Part shown: positions 15,170 to 23,438 of the stretch, one piece after another
Numbering within the stretch: position 1 is the stretch's first letter
Layout: the number at the start of each line of letters is the position of its first letter
Assembly: GCA_002314435.1 (NCBI GenBank)
Contig: DCFV01000229.1
Span: forward strand, 1 to 29,954
DNA: 29,954 nt
Direction: 5' to 3'
Source of the DNA: Acidobacteriaceae bacterium UBA1795
GTDB taxonomy: Bacteria; Acidobacteriota; Terriglobia; Terriglobales; Acidobacteriaceae
Notes under the pieces: model-generated
What the model saw: the letters and a program-made list of their open reading frames with translations, nothing else
The model's database searches: none
What the model was told of the DNA's origin: nothing
Translations under genes and position numbers: made by a program

Positions 15170-15864
15170 AGACTCCAAGCCAATCGCCGACACAGGAACG
15201 TGTGGCGATCCGCACAAGCGACGTCTGGAAGAGCTACGATCGCGGCGCTATTCCGGTGCTCAACGGAGTCGACTTTGAGATGCGCGCCGGCGAAACAGTG
15301 GCCCTGTGCGGCGCTTCCGGCTGCGGCAAGAGCACGCTTTTGCATCTCGTTGGCGGCCTGGACGAACCCGACCGCGGACAGGTCTGGGTCCACGGCGAAG
15401 AACTCACGCAGCGGCGCGACGTGGTGCGCTTTCTTCGCCACGAGGTCGGATTCATCTTCCAATTCCATAACCTGATCGCAGACCTTACGGTCGAAGAGAA
15501 CTGTCTGCTGCCCGCGACCGCTGCTGGCACAAACCGCACGCAAGCCACTGAACGCTTGCATCGGCTTGCCGAACGTACCGGCCTGACTCACCGGCTGAGA
15601 CATCGCATTCAGACGCTCTCTGGCGGCGAGCGCCAGCGCACTGCTCTCTGCCGTGCACTGATGAACAGCCCAAAACTGCTGCTGGCAGACGAACCCACCG
15701 GGTCGCTTGACGAGCGGACCAGCGGCGCGGTCTTTGAGTTGCTGCTTGAACTGGTGAAGTGGGAAGGCGCAACGCTGCTGATGGCCACCCACGACCGCGG
15801 CCTCGCACGCGCCTGTAATCGCGTGGTGGAGATGCACAACGGGAGGATTCATGAAAGCAGCTGA
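15166..15864 (+). CDS. MacB/LolD-type ABC transporter ATP-binding protein
   Basis: A 232-residue ATPase. Walker A is GASGCGKST at about 49-57, the Q-loop is FIFQFHNLIADLTVEEN, the signature is LSGGERQRTALCRAL, Walker B is LLLADEPTGSLDE, and the H-loop is LLMATHDRGLA. FIFQFHNLIADLTVEENC is characteristic of the LolD/MacB group. It must pair with the FtsX-type permease encoded just upstream. The start is the ATG at 15166, overlapping the permease stop as ATGA; an earlier in-frame codon at 15064 lies inside the permease gene. Its 3' end overlaps the next gene by 14 bases, linking the transporter to the cytochrome genes. Confidence 0.95.
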   Translation: MKTPSQSPTQERVAIRTSDVWKSYDRGAIPVLNGVDFEMRAGETVALCGASGCGKSTLLHLVGGLDEPDRGQVWVHGEELTQRRDVVRFLRHEVGFIFQFHNLIADLTVEENCLLPATAAGTNRTQATERLHRLAERTGLTHRLRHRIQTLSGGERQRTALCRALMNSPKLLLADEPTGSLDERTSGAVFELLLELVKWEGATLLMATHDRGLARACNRVVEMHNGRIHESS

Positions 15865-17179
15865 GTCCTCCCCGAGCGCTCCTTCACCGGCCGTCGATGC
15901 GGCAATCACGCACGCGCTTTTCTGGTTGGTAGCAGGCAATGCCATGGGCACCATGATCGCCGTTCTTCTGCTTTTGCCTGGCTTGAATCGCTTGCTCGGC
16001 GAGTGGACCTACGGCCGCTGGATGATGGTGCACATGAACACGGCTCTATATGGCTGGTGCAGCCTGCCCATGCTTGGCTTTCTCTTTCGAACCTACGGCG
16101 TGGAGCGCAGCGCGCTCCGTCTTTGGGGCCGGCCGGTGGTCTGGTTGTGGTCAGCGGCGCTTGCAGTCGGTTGCTACTCGTGGCTTTCCGGCACGTCGAG
16201 CGGCAAGCTCTTCCTCGATTGGAGCGGCTACGCCCGCATCCTCTTCCCTCTCACCATGGGCGCGCTATGGCTCTTGCTCGTTTTCGCTTTTCTTGGCCAA
16301 CGTCGCAATGCGGAGCAGGCGCGCTGGAGAGCAGCTGCCGCTAAGCTCATAGGACTCGCCGTGCTAGCCGCGGTTCCCTTTGCGCTCTTTTATGCTTCGT
16401 CGCCTGACCTTTACCCCGCATTCAATCCCGACAGCGGCGGCCCCACCGGCGCCAGCCAGCTTGAGTCGTCTCTTGGCATGGTGCTCATCGTGCTCGTGCT
16501 TCCATTCGGAATCGCGCGCCGTCTGCCGGGACATGCGCGCACCCTCAGCCTTGCTTGGGTGCTATTGGCAGTCGAAGCCGCATTCTGTGCGCTGCTCGGT
16601 CGTGCCGATGCAAGCCATCGGATGCCTGCGCAGTACATCGGTCTGGGAAGTATCTTGCTCTGGCTCCCGCTGGTGCCACTCTACTATCGCGGCTTCGCCT
16701 GGAACTGTGAAACCAGGCAATGGAAGCAGGTGTTCCTCTGTTGGTGGGGGCTACTGGTTGTCTCCGGATGGATCTTTTTCCTTCCCGGCGTCCTCGACCG
16801 GTTCAAGTTCACTGACGGACTGGTCGGGCACTCACTTACCGCCGTTGCGGGCTTCCTGACGGCTTTACTCGTCTTTGTGATGACCCAATTGATCGGCGAT
16901 GAGCATGCGTGGATCTTCAACAGCAAATGGTCTTTCTACGCGTGGAATCTTGGCGTGCTCGCTTACGTGATGGTGATGACGGCCGCCGGCTGGATCGAAG
17001 GCGGTAATCCCGGATTCACTATGGCACCCGGCCCGCTGCATCACGTACTCTACTTCGTCCGCCTGCTCACCGGCCTCGCCATGCTGGCAGCCTCCGTTGA
17101 GTGGTGGATCGCCGCAACTCAGCCTTTCGGCCGAATGAGGCGGTACCAAACTTCACACGCGGGAGCTATTGCCGCATGA
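15851..17179 (+). CDS. Heme-copper oxidase subunit I-like (CcoN-like) membrane protein lacking a CuB site
   Basis: A 442-residue protein with about 12 hydrophobic segments, similar in layout to CcoN, the catalytic subunit of cbb3 oxidases. The TM2 ligand is present as H61 in WMMVHMNTALYGWCSLPMLG. H327 in FTDGLVGHSLTAVAGFL fits the TM10 low-spin heme ligand (CcoN has HVHSGALG). TM12 keeps HHVLYFVRLLTGLAMLAA. What is missing is the active site: the TM6 GHNAVGF segment aligns with SGGPTGASQLESSLGMVLI, without histidine, and the TM7 His-His pair is reduced to a single H256 (ASHRMPAQYIG). TM10 has one histidine where CcoN has two. It therefore appears to hold one low-spin heme b and no heme-copper centre. 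It overlaps the genes on both sides. Confidence 0.8.
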   Translation: MKAAESSPSAPSPAVDAAITHALFWLVAGNAMGTMIAVLLLLPGLNRLLGEWTYGRWMMVHMNTALYGWCSLPMLGFLFRTYGVERSALRLWGRPVVWLWSAALAVGCYSWLSGTSSGKLFLDWSGYARILFPLTMGALWLLLVFAFLGQRRNAEQARWRAAAAKLIGLAVLAAVPFALFYASSPDLYPAFNPDSGGPTGASQLESSLGMVLIVLVLPFGIARRLPGHARTLSLAWVLLAVEAAFCALLGRADASHRMPAQYIGLGSILLWLPLVPLYYRGFAWNCETRQWKQVFLCWWGLLVVSGWIFFLPGVLDRFKFTDGLVGHSLTAVAGFLTALLVFVMTQLIGDEHAWIFNSKWSFYAWNLGVLAYVMVMTAAGWIEGGNPGFTMAPGPLHHVLYFVRLLTGLAMLAASVEWWIAATQPFGRMRRYQTSHAGAIAA

Positions 17180-17583
17180 ACCGATCTTTCCTGGTCGCCT
17201 ATCAACTTTTGATCGGAGTCTCCGACTTCGGTACCGGCGTTCTACTCTACCTTGCGCCTGAGTTCACACTCTACCTGATACACGCCCACGCACCCGCTGC
17301 TGCATCACCGTTCATCGCTTTCATAGGCGCATTCGTTCTCTCCGTCGGGTTGGCCTGCCTGTTTGGCGCCAAGCTCACCATGCAGCGTGCGGCGCATGAG
17401 CGTATTGAAGTGGTGTGGGTGCTCACCGCTATCTCGCGCGGAGCAGTTGCCATCTATTTGGCCAAGGCAATCCTCTCCGGCCAAATGGAATCGGCCTGGT
17501 GGATGGTGGCGTCCTTCGATGCAGCCTGTGCAGCGATTCAGGCCTTCGGCCTCCGCGCACGGTGGCTCGCCAATGCGCGTTAA
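17176..17583 (+). CDS. Unrecognised four-helix membrane protein
   Basis: A 135-residue hydrophobic protein that I do not recognise. Four membrane segments are visible at about 7-32, 45-65, 78-100 and 106-126, with short loops and a basic C-terminus (LRARWLANAR). The only notable polar features are HAHAPAAAS between TM1 and TM2 and a short charged cytoplasmic loop QRAAHERIEV. It begins with ATGA overlapping the stop of the CcoN-like gene and overlaps the next gene by 11 bases. That placement, between the cytochrome b-like core and the cytochrome c fusion, suggests it is a small accessory subunit of the same complex. It does not look like CcoQ, which is a single short helix. Confidence 0.7.
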   Translation: MNRSFLVAYQLLIGVSDFGTGVLLYLAPEFTLYLIHAHAPAAASPFIAFIGAFVLSVGLACLFGAKLTMQRAAHERIEVVWVLTAISRGAVAIYLAKAILSGQMESAWWMVASFDAACAAIQAFGLRARWLANAR

Positions 17584-19435
17584 CAACATCACGAACGGCT
17601 GGCGCGGCGCAGCGCTTGTAGCGCTCACCTATATCTATTTCCTCATCTTCGCGCAGTTCGGCTTTCTCGCGCGCCTGACCCAGGCAGGCATCGAAGGAAC
17701 CAACCTTAGGCTCGTGATGGGAAGTATGGCTGCGGGCGGCATTCTGCTAAGCCTCGCTGTGCCGCGCCTGCGCATCTGGCCGCAGCCTGCGCTCCGCCTG
17801 CGCCTCGGCTTTGGCATCGCAGCCGTAGGAGCACTCGCTGCACTTCTGCCTCCCAATACTGCAGGCGCAGCGCTCACGGCGTTCATCATCGGCGCGGGCC
17901 TCGGCATCGTTACTGTCACCCTCGTCACCCACCTGCCTCAGTTCACGAGCACCCATCGCCCAATTCTCAAGGTGGGCTTCGGCGTAGGCCTAGGCTATTT
18001 TGTCTGTAATCTCCCTTTTGTGTTTGAGGCCTCACCGCGGCAGCAGTCCGTACTGGCCACGTTCGTGTGCGTGGCCGCGCTAGCACTACCTTTGCGCGCT
18101 GCTGTAGAGGAGTCCATCGCGCAGCCCACAGGCGTGCAACGCCTTCCCTTTGCAGCCGCACTCGGCGCTTTCACTGCGCTCATCTGGCTCGACTCGGCCG
18201 CATTCTACATCATTCAGCACACACGGCAGCTCAAGGCCGAAACATGGATGGGCTCAGCCCATTTGTGGACCAATGGCTGCCTTCATTTTGCTGCAGCAGT
18301 GGCTGCGGCTCTGCTGCTGGAACGGAGCCGCACGCGCCTCGTGCTTGCCGGCGCATATCTCGCCCTTGCCACTGCGTGCATTTTGCTTCTCGATCCAGCA
18401 CACGCGCTGTCCGCTTCCCTGCTCTACCCAATCGGCGTTTCGCTCTACTCAGTTGCGCTTGTTGTCTATCCCTCATGGCTCGCTTCAGCCGTTTCCGGAG
18501 ACGAGCGCGCCCGCATTGCAGGATGGATCTACGCGCTGGCCGGGTGGATTGGATCGGCGCTCGGCATCGGCATGGGGCAGAACCTCGGGCACGTTCCAGT
18601 CGCCTTTGTCGTTGTGGCTGGAGCTGCCGCACTGGCGCTTCCACAGCTCGAACTGCTGCGCTACCGTGCACGCGAAGTCGCACTTGTTGGAGCCGTGCTC
18701 GGCGTGGCCTTCGTGGCGCATCGCGCAATAGACAAGCATCCAGCCGCAGCACAGCTCTCCATCGTCGAAGCGGGGCGCCGCATTTACATCTCCGAGGGCT
18801 GCATCCACTGCCACTCGCAATATGTTCGCCCCAACAGCGCGGACGTAGCACTGTGGGGCCCTGTAGAACCCATCGAGGAAATCCGCCACCAGCGTCCACC
18901 ACTCATCGGCAACCGCCGCCAGGGCCCGGACCTAACGCAAGTGGGCATGCGTCGGTCGGCCTGGTGGCTCAAGGCGCATCTCCTTGACCCGGCCGCGCTC
19001 AGTCCCGGTTCGGTCATGCCGTCCTATGCAGTTCTCTTCCGTGACGAACGCGGCGACCAAGTTGTCGCCTACCTTGTCAGCTTGCAAAGCTCGACTCTCG
19101 AGCAACAGCGCGCACTTCAGCGTGCCTGGCAACCCGTATCCACGCCCGAAGCCAGCACAGAGGAAGGAGAGCAGCTTTACGCCCAACTGTGCGCCACCTG
19201 CCACGAGCCACACGGCGCTGCTCGGCAGCGCTGGCCGCAGGAATTCATCCTTATGCCCACGAGCCTTGTAGAGAACGGCTTGGGCCATTCCTACAATCTC
19301 TCACTCGCCTCGGTCATAAAGTTCGGAGTTCCAGGCACAGACATGCCCGGACACGAGTATCTGAGCGACCAGCAGATCGCATCGCTCGTTCTTTGGCTCG
19401 CGCATAACCCCGTGCAGCCGCAACTCCAACGCTAA
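17573..19435 (+). CDS. MFS-like 12-helix protein fused to CcoO-like and CcoP-like cytochrome c domains
   Basis: A 620-residue fusion. Residues about 12-385 form about 12 hydrophobic helices resembling a major facilitator or NnrS-like fold, with LIWLDSAAFYIIQHTRQLKA midway and GWIYALAGWIGSALGIGMGQ late. Residues 396-505 resemble CcoO/FixO: heme site CIHCH (410-414) in GCIHCHSQYVRPNSADVALW, then GNRRQGPDLTQVG and the axial methionine M482 in PGSVMPSY. Residues 528-612 are a second monoheme domain, CATCH (540-544), with M591 in GTDMPGHEYLSDQQIASLV. The heads should face the periplasm. The start is the ATG at 17573, inside the end of the preceding gene. The frame is open from 17363 but that part is the shadow of the upstream gene. 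Confidence 0.82.
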   Translation: MRVNNITNGWRGAALVALTYIYFLIFAQFGFLARLTQAGIEGTNLRLVMGSMAAGGILLSLAVPRLRIWPQPALRLRLGFGIAAVGALAALLPPNTAGAALTAFIIGAGLGIVTVTLVTHLPQFTSTHRPILKVGFGVGLGYFVCNLPFVFEASPRQQSVLATFVCVAALALPLRAAVEESIAQPTGVQRLPFAAALGAFTALIWLDSAAFYIIQHTRQLKAETWMGSAHLWTNGCLHFAAAVAAALLLERSRTRLVLAGAYLALATACILLLDPAHALSASLLYPIGVSLYSVALVVYPSWLASAVSGDERARIAGWIYALAGWIGSALGIGMGQNLGHVPVAFVVVAGAAALALPQLELLRYRAREVALVGAVLGVAFVAHRAIDKHPAAAQLSIVEAGRRIYISEGCIHCHSQYVRPNSADVALWGPVEPIEEIRHQRPPLIGNRRQGPDLTQVGMRRSAWWLKAHLLDPAALSPGSVMPSYAVLFRDERGDQVVAYLVSLQSSTLEQQRALQRAWQPVSTPEASTEEGEQLYAQLCATCHEPHGAARQRWPQEFILMPTSLVENGLGHSYNLSLASVIKFGVPGTDMPGHEYLSDQQIASLVLWLAHNPVQPQLQR

Positions 19436-19460
19436 CCCGCTTCGAACAGGAGAACTTTTC

Positions 19461-20039
19461 ATGAAGCCACTCGCCCGACCCGCGCTCATCGCACTTCTGC
19501 TCTCCTTACCGCTGGCAGCCTCGGCGCAGCGGCAGGTCTTCACTCTCAACCCCGACATGAGCCGCGTGGACTTCGCTCTTACCGGCACCGGACACGAGGT
19601 CCATGGCACATTCCATGTCTCGAGCGGCGCCATCCAATTCGACCGCTCTGCTGCGAGGATCTCCGGGAACATCGTCGTTTCAGCAGCCAGCGGAGACAGC
19701 GGCGACAAGGGCCGCGACAAGAACATGCATGCCCAGGTGCTCGATGTGGAGCACTTCGCCGACGTGACTTTCCAACCACGGAGTTACCAGGGCACCCTCG
19801 CCGCCTCAGGGGACTCGACGATCCAGGTCACAGGCGTATTCACTTTGCACGGCACGCCGCACGACCTCACCGTACCCATGCAGGTGCACATCGAGGGCGA
19901 CAAGGTCTCCGCGAAGGGCAGTTTCATCGTGCCTTATGTGAAGTGGGGCCTCAAGGACCCCAGCATCTTTATCCTGAAAGTCGCCAAGGAAGTCCACATC
20001 GACCTAACCCTTGCAGGCACGCTTGGTTCGGAAAAGTAG
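19461..20039 (+). CDS. YceI family periplasmic lipid/isoprenoid-binding protein
   Basis: A 192-residue secreted protein with signal peptide MKPLARPALIALLLSLPLAA cleaved near ASAQRQ. The mature part is a YceI-type extended lipocalin-like beta-barrel: VFTLNPDMSRVDFALTGTGH (family start DPxHSxVxF), VHGTFHVSSGAIQFD, DKNMHAQVLDVEHFADVTF (family R-x(2)-M-x(3)-FLdv), VTGVFTLHGTPHDLTVPM and the C-terminal strand FIVPYVKWGLKDPSIFILKV. A characterised Thermus relative binds polyisoprenoid chains, and E. coli yceI is next to a cytochrome b561 gene. Here it is 25 bases downstream of the cytochrome fusion and in the same operon as a polyprenyl synthase. AGGAGA precedes the ATG at 19461. Confidence 0.92.
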   Translation: MKPLARPALIALLLSLPLAASAQRQVFTLNPDMSRVDFALTGTGHEVHGTFHVSSGAIQFDRSAARISGNIVVSAASGDSGDKGRDKNMHAQVLDVEHFADVTFQPRSYQGTLAASGDSTIQVTGVFTLHGTPHDLTVPMQVHIEGDKVSAKGSFIVPYVKWGLKDPSIFILKVAKEVHIDLTLAGTLGSEK

Positions 20040-20047
20040 CTACGATG

Positions 20048-20072
20048 TGCGCTTGCCACAAAACCAAGCGCA
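20048..20072 (+). terminator. Hairpin terminator candidate after the yceI-like gene
   Basis: TGCGCTTG (20048-20055) and CAAGCGCA (20065-20072) form a perfect eight-base-pair stem around a nine-base loop, eight bases past the stop codon. The tail (GCATCTCTGG) lacks a T-run, so it may be a Rho-assisted or mRNA-protecting end. It marks the likely end of the seven-gene operon. Confidence 0.5.
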
Positions 20073-20616
20073 GCATCTCTGGCGGGGCAGCGACAACGCC
20101 ATAACGCAGAAGAATGGTCGTCCTCTCTTCTCAGTCCGCTTGCTGCCCGCTGGTCCCTCAATCCGCATGTCGATATAAGCCTTTTATAATCCAGCGAATA
20201 GAAAGAAGCTTCAACCCGTTTCATTGAGCTTGATGTGTTCGAGGCAGTCTGGCGAGCTATCTGCCTTTGTCGCTGAAGCCTCGCTTGGTACCACGACCTT
20301 GTACTTTACTCAGATTCCCTTGTCCTAGAGCACAATTACGCGTTGATCGCTGGCCAACCTGCGTTTACCCCTCCGTCACTACCAATTCGGCGACCATCTA
20401 TCCCCGATCAGCGTGCGAAGACCCACCGTTCCGAGCGCCGCGTGGAGAGCCATTTGCACGAATGCGAAATCAGCCTTCGACTGCGAGTTTTACGAGTAGG
20501 CTCGTCGGCTGCCCGGGACTACTATCGCCTTTCGAGTTGCGACGATCCTGTCATGGGGCGTGCCTCGGAAAACTTGTGAAGTCGGCGGCCCCTAAGAGGA
20601 GCAACTGGAGGAAATC
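20073..20616. other. Gene-free stretch upstream of the DUF2252 gene
   Basis: No credible coding region is seen; open frames here lack family motifs and codon order. A TATAAT box occurs at 20185-20190 with no convincing -35 element. AACTGGAGG directly precedes the next ATG. Nothing else is recognised. Confidence 0.5.
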
Positions 20617-22017
20617 ATGGCAAGCAAGGCAGAATCTAAACGCAGCGGTCTGACACTCGCTTCGAAGAGCACCTACAAAGAGCGGTATACCGCTGGAAAA
20701 GCGCTTCGAGATAAATGTCCCCGCGAGGACCATGCCGAGTGGAAGGCACCCGCGAAACGGCGAGATGCCGTAGAGATGGTGCTGGCATCAGAGAAGGGAC
20801 GTATTCCTGAGCTCCTGCCCCTGCGCCATGGAAGAATGGTGCAATCCGCCTTCACCTTCTATCGGGGCTCAGCCCTCATCCAGGCGGCTGACCTGTCGAC
20901 CACGCCTTCGACCGGTGTCTATGTCCAGTGCTGCGGCGATGCTCATCTCTGCAACTTCGGCGGCTTTGCGACGGCAGAACGGAAGATCATCTTCTCGGTA
21001 AATGACCTCGACGAGACTCTTCCCGCGCCGTGGGAGTGGGACGTCAAGCGGCTCGCTGCGAGCTTCGTGGTCGCCTGCCGGGATAAGGGGATCAGCGACA
21101 GCAACGCAAAGGATATCGCGGCAACTTGCGTACGGACCTACCGCGAATCGATGACCGAATTCAGCCAGATGAAGACGTTGGAGCTTTGGTACTACGCACT
21201 CGAAGCTACCGAGCTGCTTGCAGGGCTTCCCGTCAACCTGCGCAAGCGAGCCATGAAACGTATCGCGCAGGAACAGGCGAAGAGCCGCGGCGAGGAGCTC
21301 TTCCCCAAACTGGTCGAGCACAAAGGGGATATTCCGGTCATCAAGGACCAGCTCCCCACCATCTTCCACGACAAGAATGTTCCTCCGGGCAAGATCCACC
21401 GGGCCCTGCTAGACATACTCTCCGATTATCGCTCCACGCTCCCATCGGCCTACCACTCTCTGCTCGATCGCTACAAGCTCTGTGACGCAGCCATCAAGGT
21501 GGTCGGGATTGGAAGTGTCGGAACTGCCTGCTGGGTGCTTCTGTTGATGGCCGCCGAGGATGATCCTCTCTTCCTTCAAGTAAAGGAGGCGCGGCCTTCG
21601 GTTCTGGAGCCATACGCTGGTAAGAGCGCGTTCCTCAATCAAGGTCAGCGCGTTGTGAATGGCTACCGGACGATGCAGCCCGCCAGCGATATGTTCCTGG
21701 GTTGGGCGCGGGGTCCGAAACGGGACTTCTTCTTCCGTCAGCTCAGAGACGTCAAGATCAGTGTGCGCGTGGAGATCTTTGGGAAATCCGAGTTGGATAT
21801 GTATGCCAAATGGTGTGGAAGGGCCATCGCCCTGAGTCATGCCAGGTCCGGAACGCCCGCAATGCTGAGCGGATACATGGGCAACAGTGACGCATTCGAT
21901 CGCGCGATTGCAGCCTTCTCCATCGCCTACGCAGACCAGGCCGAGAAGGACCATGCTGCACTCGATCGCGCAGTCCGCCTGGGCAAGGTGAAGGCTGCGT
22001 TTGAAGAGGACCGGTAA
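20617..22017 (+). CDS. DUF2252 domain-containing protein
   Basis: A 466-residue cytoplasmic protein of the DUF2252 family. Family blocks are MVQSAFTFYRGSALIQAADL, then VQCCGDAHLCNFGGFATAER, IIFSVNDLDETLPAPWEWDV and KRLAASFVVACRDKG. The GDAHLxNFG and NDFDET-like motifs resemble the catalytic and metal-binding loops of aminoglycoside-phosphotransferase-like kinases, so a kinase-like fold has been suggested for the family; no reaction is established. Further conserved parts are VGIGSVGTACWVLLLMA, GQRVVNGYRTMQPASDMFLG and the C-terminal ALSHARSG, DAFDRAIAAFSIAYADQAEK. The ATG at 20617 has GGAGG six to seven bases upstream. A membrane protein gene follows 23 bases downstream, so the two may be one transcription unit. 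Length is normal for the family. Confidence 0.93.
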   Translation: MASKAESKRSGLTLASKSTYKERYTAGKALRDKCPREDHAEWKAPAKRRDAVEMVLASEKGRIPELLPLRHGRMVQSAFTFYRGSALIQAADLSTTPSTGVYVQCCGDAHLCNFGGFATAERKIIFSVNDLDETLPAPWEWDVKRLAASFVVACRDKGISDSNAKDIAATCVRTYRESMTEFSQMKTLELWYYALEATELLAGLPVNLRKRAMKRIAQEQAKSRGEELFPKLVEHKGDIPVIKDQLPTIFHDKNVPPGKIHRALLDILSDYRSTLPSAYHSLLDRYKLCDAAIKVVGIGSVGTACWVLLLMAAEDDPLFLQVKEARPSVLEPYAGKSAFLNQGQRVVNGYRTMQPASDMFLGWARGPKRDFFFRQLRDVKISVRVEIFGKSELDMYAKWCGRAIALSHARSGTPAMLSGYMGNSDAFDRAIAAFSIAYADQAEKDHAALDRAVRLGKVKAAFEEDR

Positions 22018-22040
22018 GAAGAGCGCGACGGAGGTGGCAT

Positions 22041-23282
22041 GTGGACACGATGGAGAATGAACGTTCCGCTGGGTCCTCTGAGCTCTCTCACGGAAAGCTT
22101 TCAGATCATTTGTCGGACGCGGCAAAAGACTTCTCGCTCGCTGCCGGTGGCCCTCTGTATCAATTCCTGCTGCGCGTGAAACTGGTGAAGCCGCCGTTCG
22201 ATCGCGCAATTTGGCGCGTCGTCGTCATTACCTCAATTGCATGGGCGCCGTTGTTGCTTCTGACAATGCTGGGCGGCCGCATCACGAGCGGCGTTCCTAT
22301 TCCATTCCTCCATGACTATGAGGCACAATCCAGGTTCCTTCTGGCCCTACCTCTCCTCATCGTCGCCGAACTTATTGTGCACCGGGGCATGCGTCAACTG
22401 ATCCGTCAGTTTGTGGATCGACAGATTATAAAGCCGGCTGAGCTCTCACGATTTGAAGCCTGCATTGCATCCGCACTTCGGCTGAGGAACTCCGTGGTAG
22501 CCGAGCTTTGTCTTCTGGTCTTCATCGCTTCTGCAGAGTTCTTGTGGGCGAAGAATGTTCTGGTCATTCCAACAGACACGTGGTACGCCTCGATGGTTGG
22601 TGGCATTAGCAAACCAACTCCTGCCGGTTACTGGTACGTGTTCGTCAGCTTGCCGATCGTACAGTTCCTTGGGCTCCGGTGGTATTACCGGCTGTTCATC
22701 TGGGGGCGGTTGCTGTGGCAGATCGCAAGGCTTGATCTCAACCTTATTCCGAGCCATCCAGACGGTAGCTGTGGGTTAGGATTCATGGGACAGATTGTTT
22801 TCACTCTAGCGCCTTTCTTGATGGCACACAGCGTTCTGCTTTCGGGGTTTATTGCCAATCGAATTATTCATGCGGGCGCCAGGTTGCCGGATTATCGGAT
22901 TGAGATTGCGGTAGTAGCCATACTCGTGTTCCTTATTGCCTTGGGCCCACTTTGCGTATTCACCCCGCGTCTGATTCAGCGACGCAGGGCAGCCGTGTAT
23001 TCCTACGGCTCTCTCGCCAGCGCGTATGTCAACGAATTTGACAAGAAGTGGATTCAGGGCCAGCGCCCTGCGGATGAACCTTTGATCGGGAGCGCTGACA
23101 TCCAGTCACTTGCGGATCTAGCCAACAGCTTCAGCGTCGTTGAGCACATTGTGCCATTCCCATTTGGAAGAGAAGCGCTTGTCTCCTTAACGGTCCTGAT
23201 TGCTCTACCTCTCCTGCCGTTGCTGCTAACCATGTTTTCTGCCCAGGAATTGGCCGCGCGGCTCTTGAAAGTGTTTATCTGA
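22041..23282 (+). CDS. Unrecognised polytopic membrane protein
   Basis: A 413-residue protein I cannot place in a named family. The first 60 residues are soluble and polar (ELSHGKLSDHLSDAAKDFSL). About seven hydrophobic segments follow, for example VVVITSIAWAPLLLLTMLGG, FLLALPLLIVAELIVH, YVFVSLPIVQFLGLRWYYRL and ALVSLTVLIALPLLPLLLTM. A conserved-looking cytoplasmic loop is WGRLLWQIARLDLNLIPSHP followed by DGSCGLGF, and a late soluble segment (SADIQSLADLANSFSVVEHI) precedes the last helix. The start is GTG at 22041 with GGAGG upstream; the ATG at 22050 is an alternative. It sits 23 bases after the DUF2252 gene, and the pair may act together. Function unknown. Confidence 0.8.
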   Translation: MDTMENERSAGSSELSHGKLSDHLSDAAKDFSLAAGGPLYQFLLRVKLVKPPFDRAIWRVVVITSIAWAPLLLLTMLGGRITSGVPIPFLHDYEAQSRFLLALPLLIVAELIVHRGMRQLIRQFVDRQIIKPAELSRFEACIASALRLRNSVVAELCLLVFIASAEFLWAKNVLVIPTDTWYASMVGGISKPTPAGYWYVFVSLPIVQFLGLRWYYRLFIWGRLLWQIARLDLNLIPSHPDGSCGLGFMGQIVFTLAPFLMAHSVLLSGFIANRIIHAGARLPDYRIEIAVVAILVFLIALGPLCVFTPRLIQRRRAAVYSYGSLASAYVNEFDKKWIQGQRPADEPLIGSADIQSLADLANSFSVVEHIVPFPFGREALVSLTVLIALPLLPLLLTMFSAQELAARLLKVFI

Positions 23283-23438
23283 GCGCCCACCGTCGCGACA
23301 TGTCGATCATCACGCAGTCCCTGGTGTTCTGCGGGGCCGATGACCTCCCGACTACACAGCCAAACCTAGCACCTCATTCTCGCTTTTCTCGCGCGCTGTC
23401 CTGGATTGTGCGAAGTCGCCTCGAATATTTCGCAGCGG

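Noticed and set aside
15124..15954. 276-codon minus-strand frame opposite the ABC ATPase
   Set aside because: The plus strand has complete Walker and signature motifs, so this is a shadow frame.
15851..19435. Complete cbb3-type cytochrome c oxidase operon
   Set aside because: No CuB histidines in the subunit I-like protein, no separate ccoO, ccoQ or ccoP, and the cytochrome c heads are fused to a 12-helix domain.
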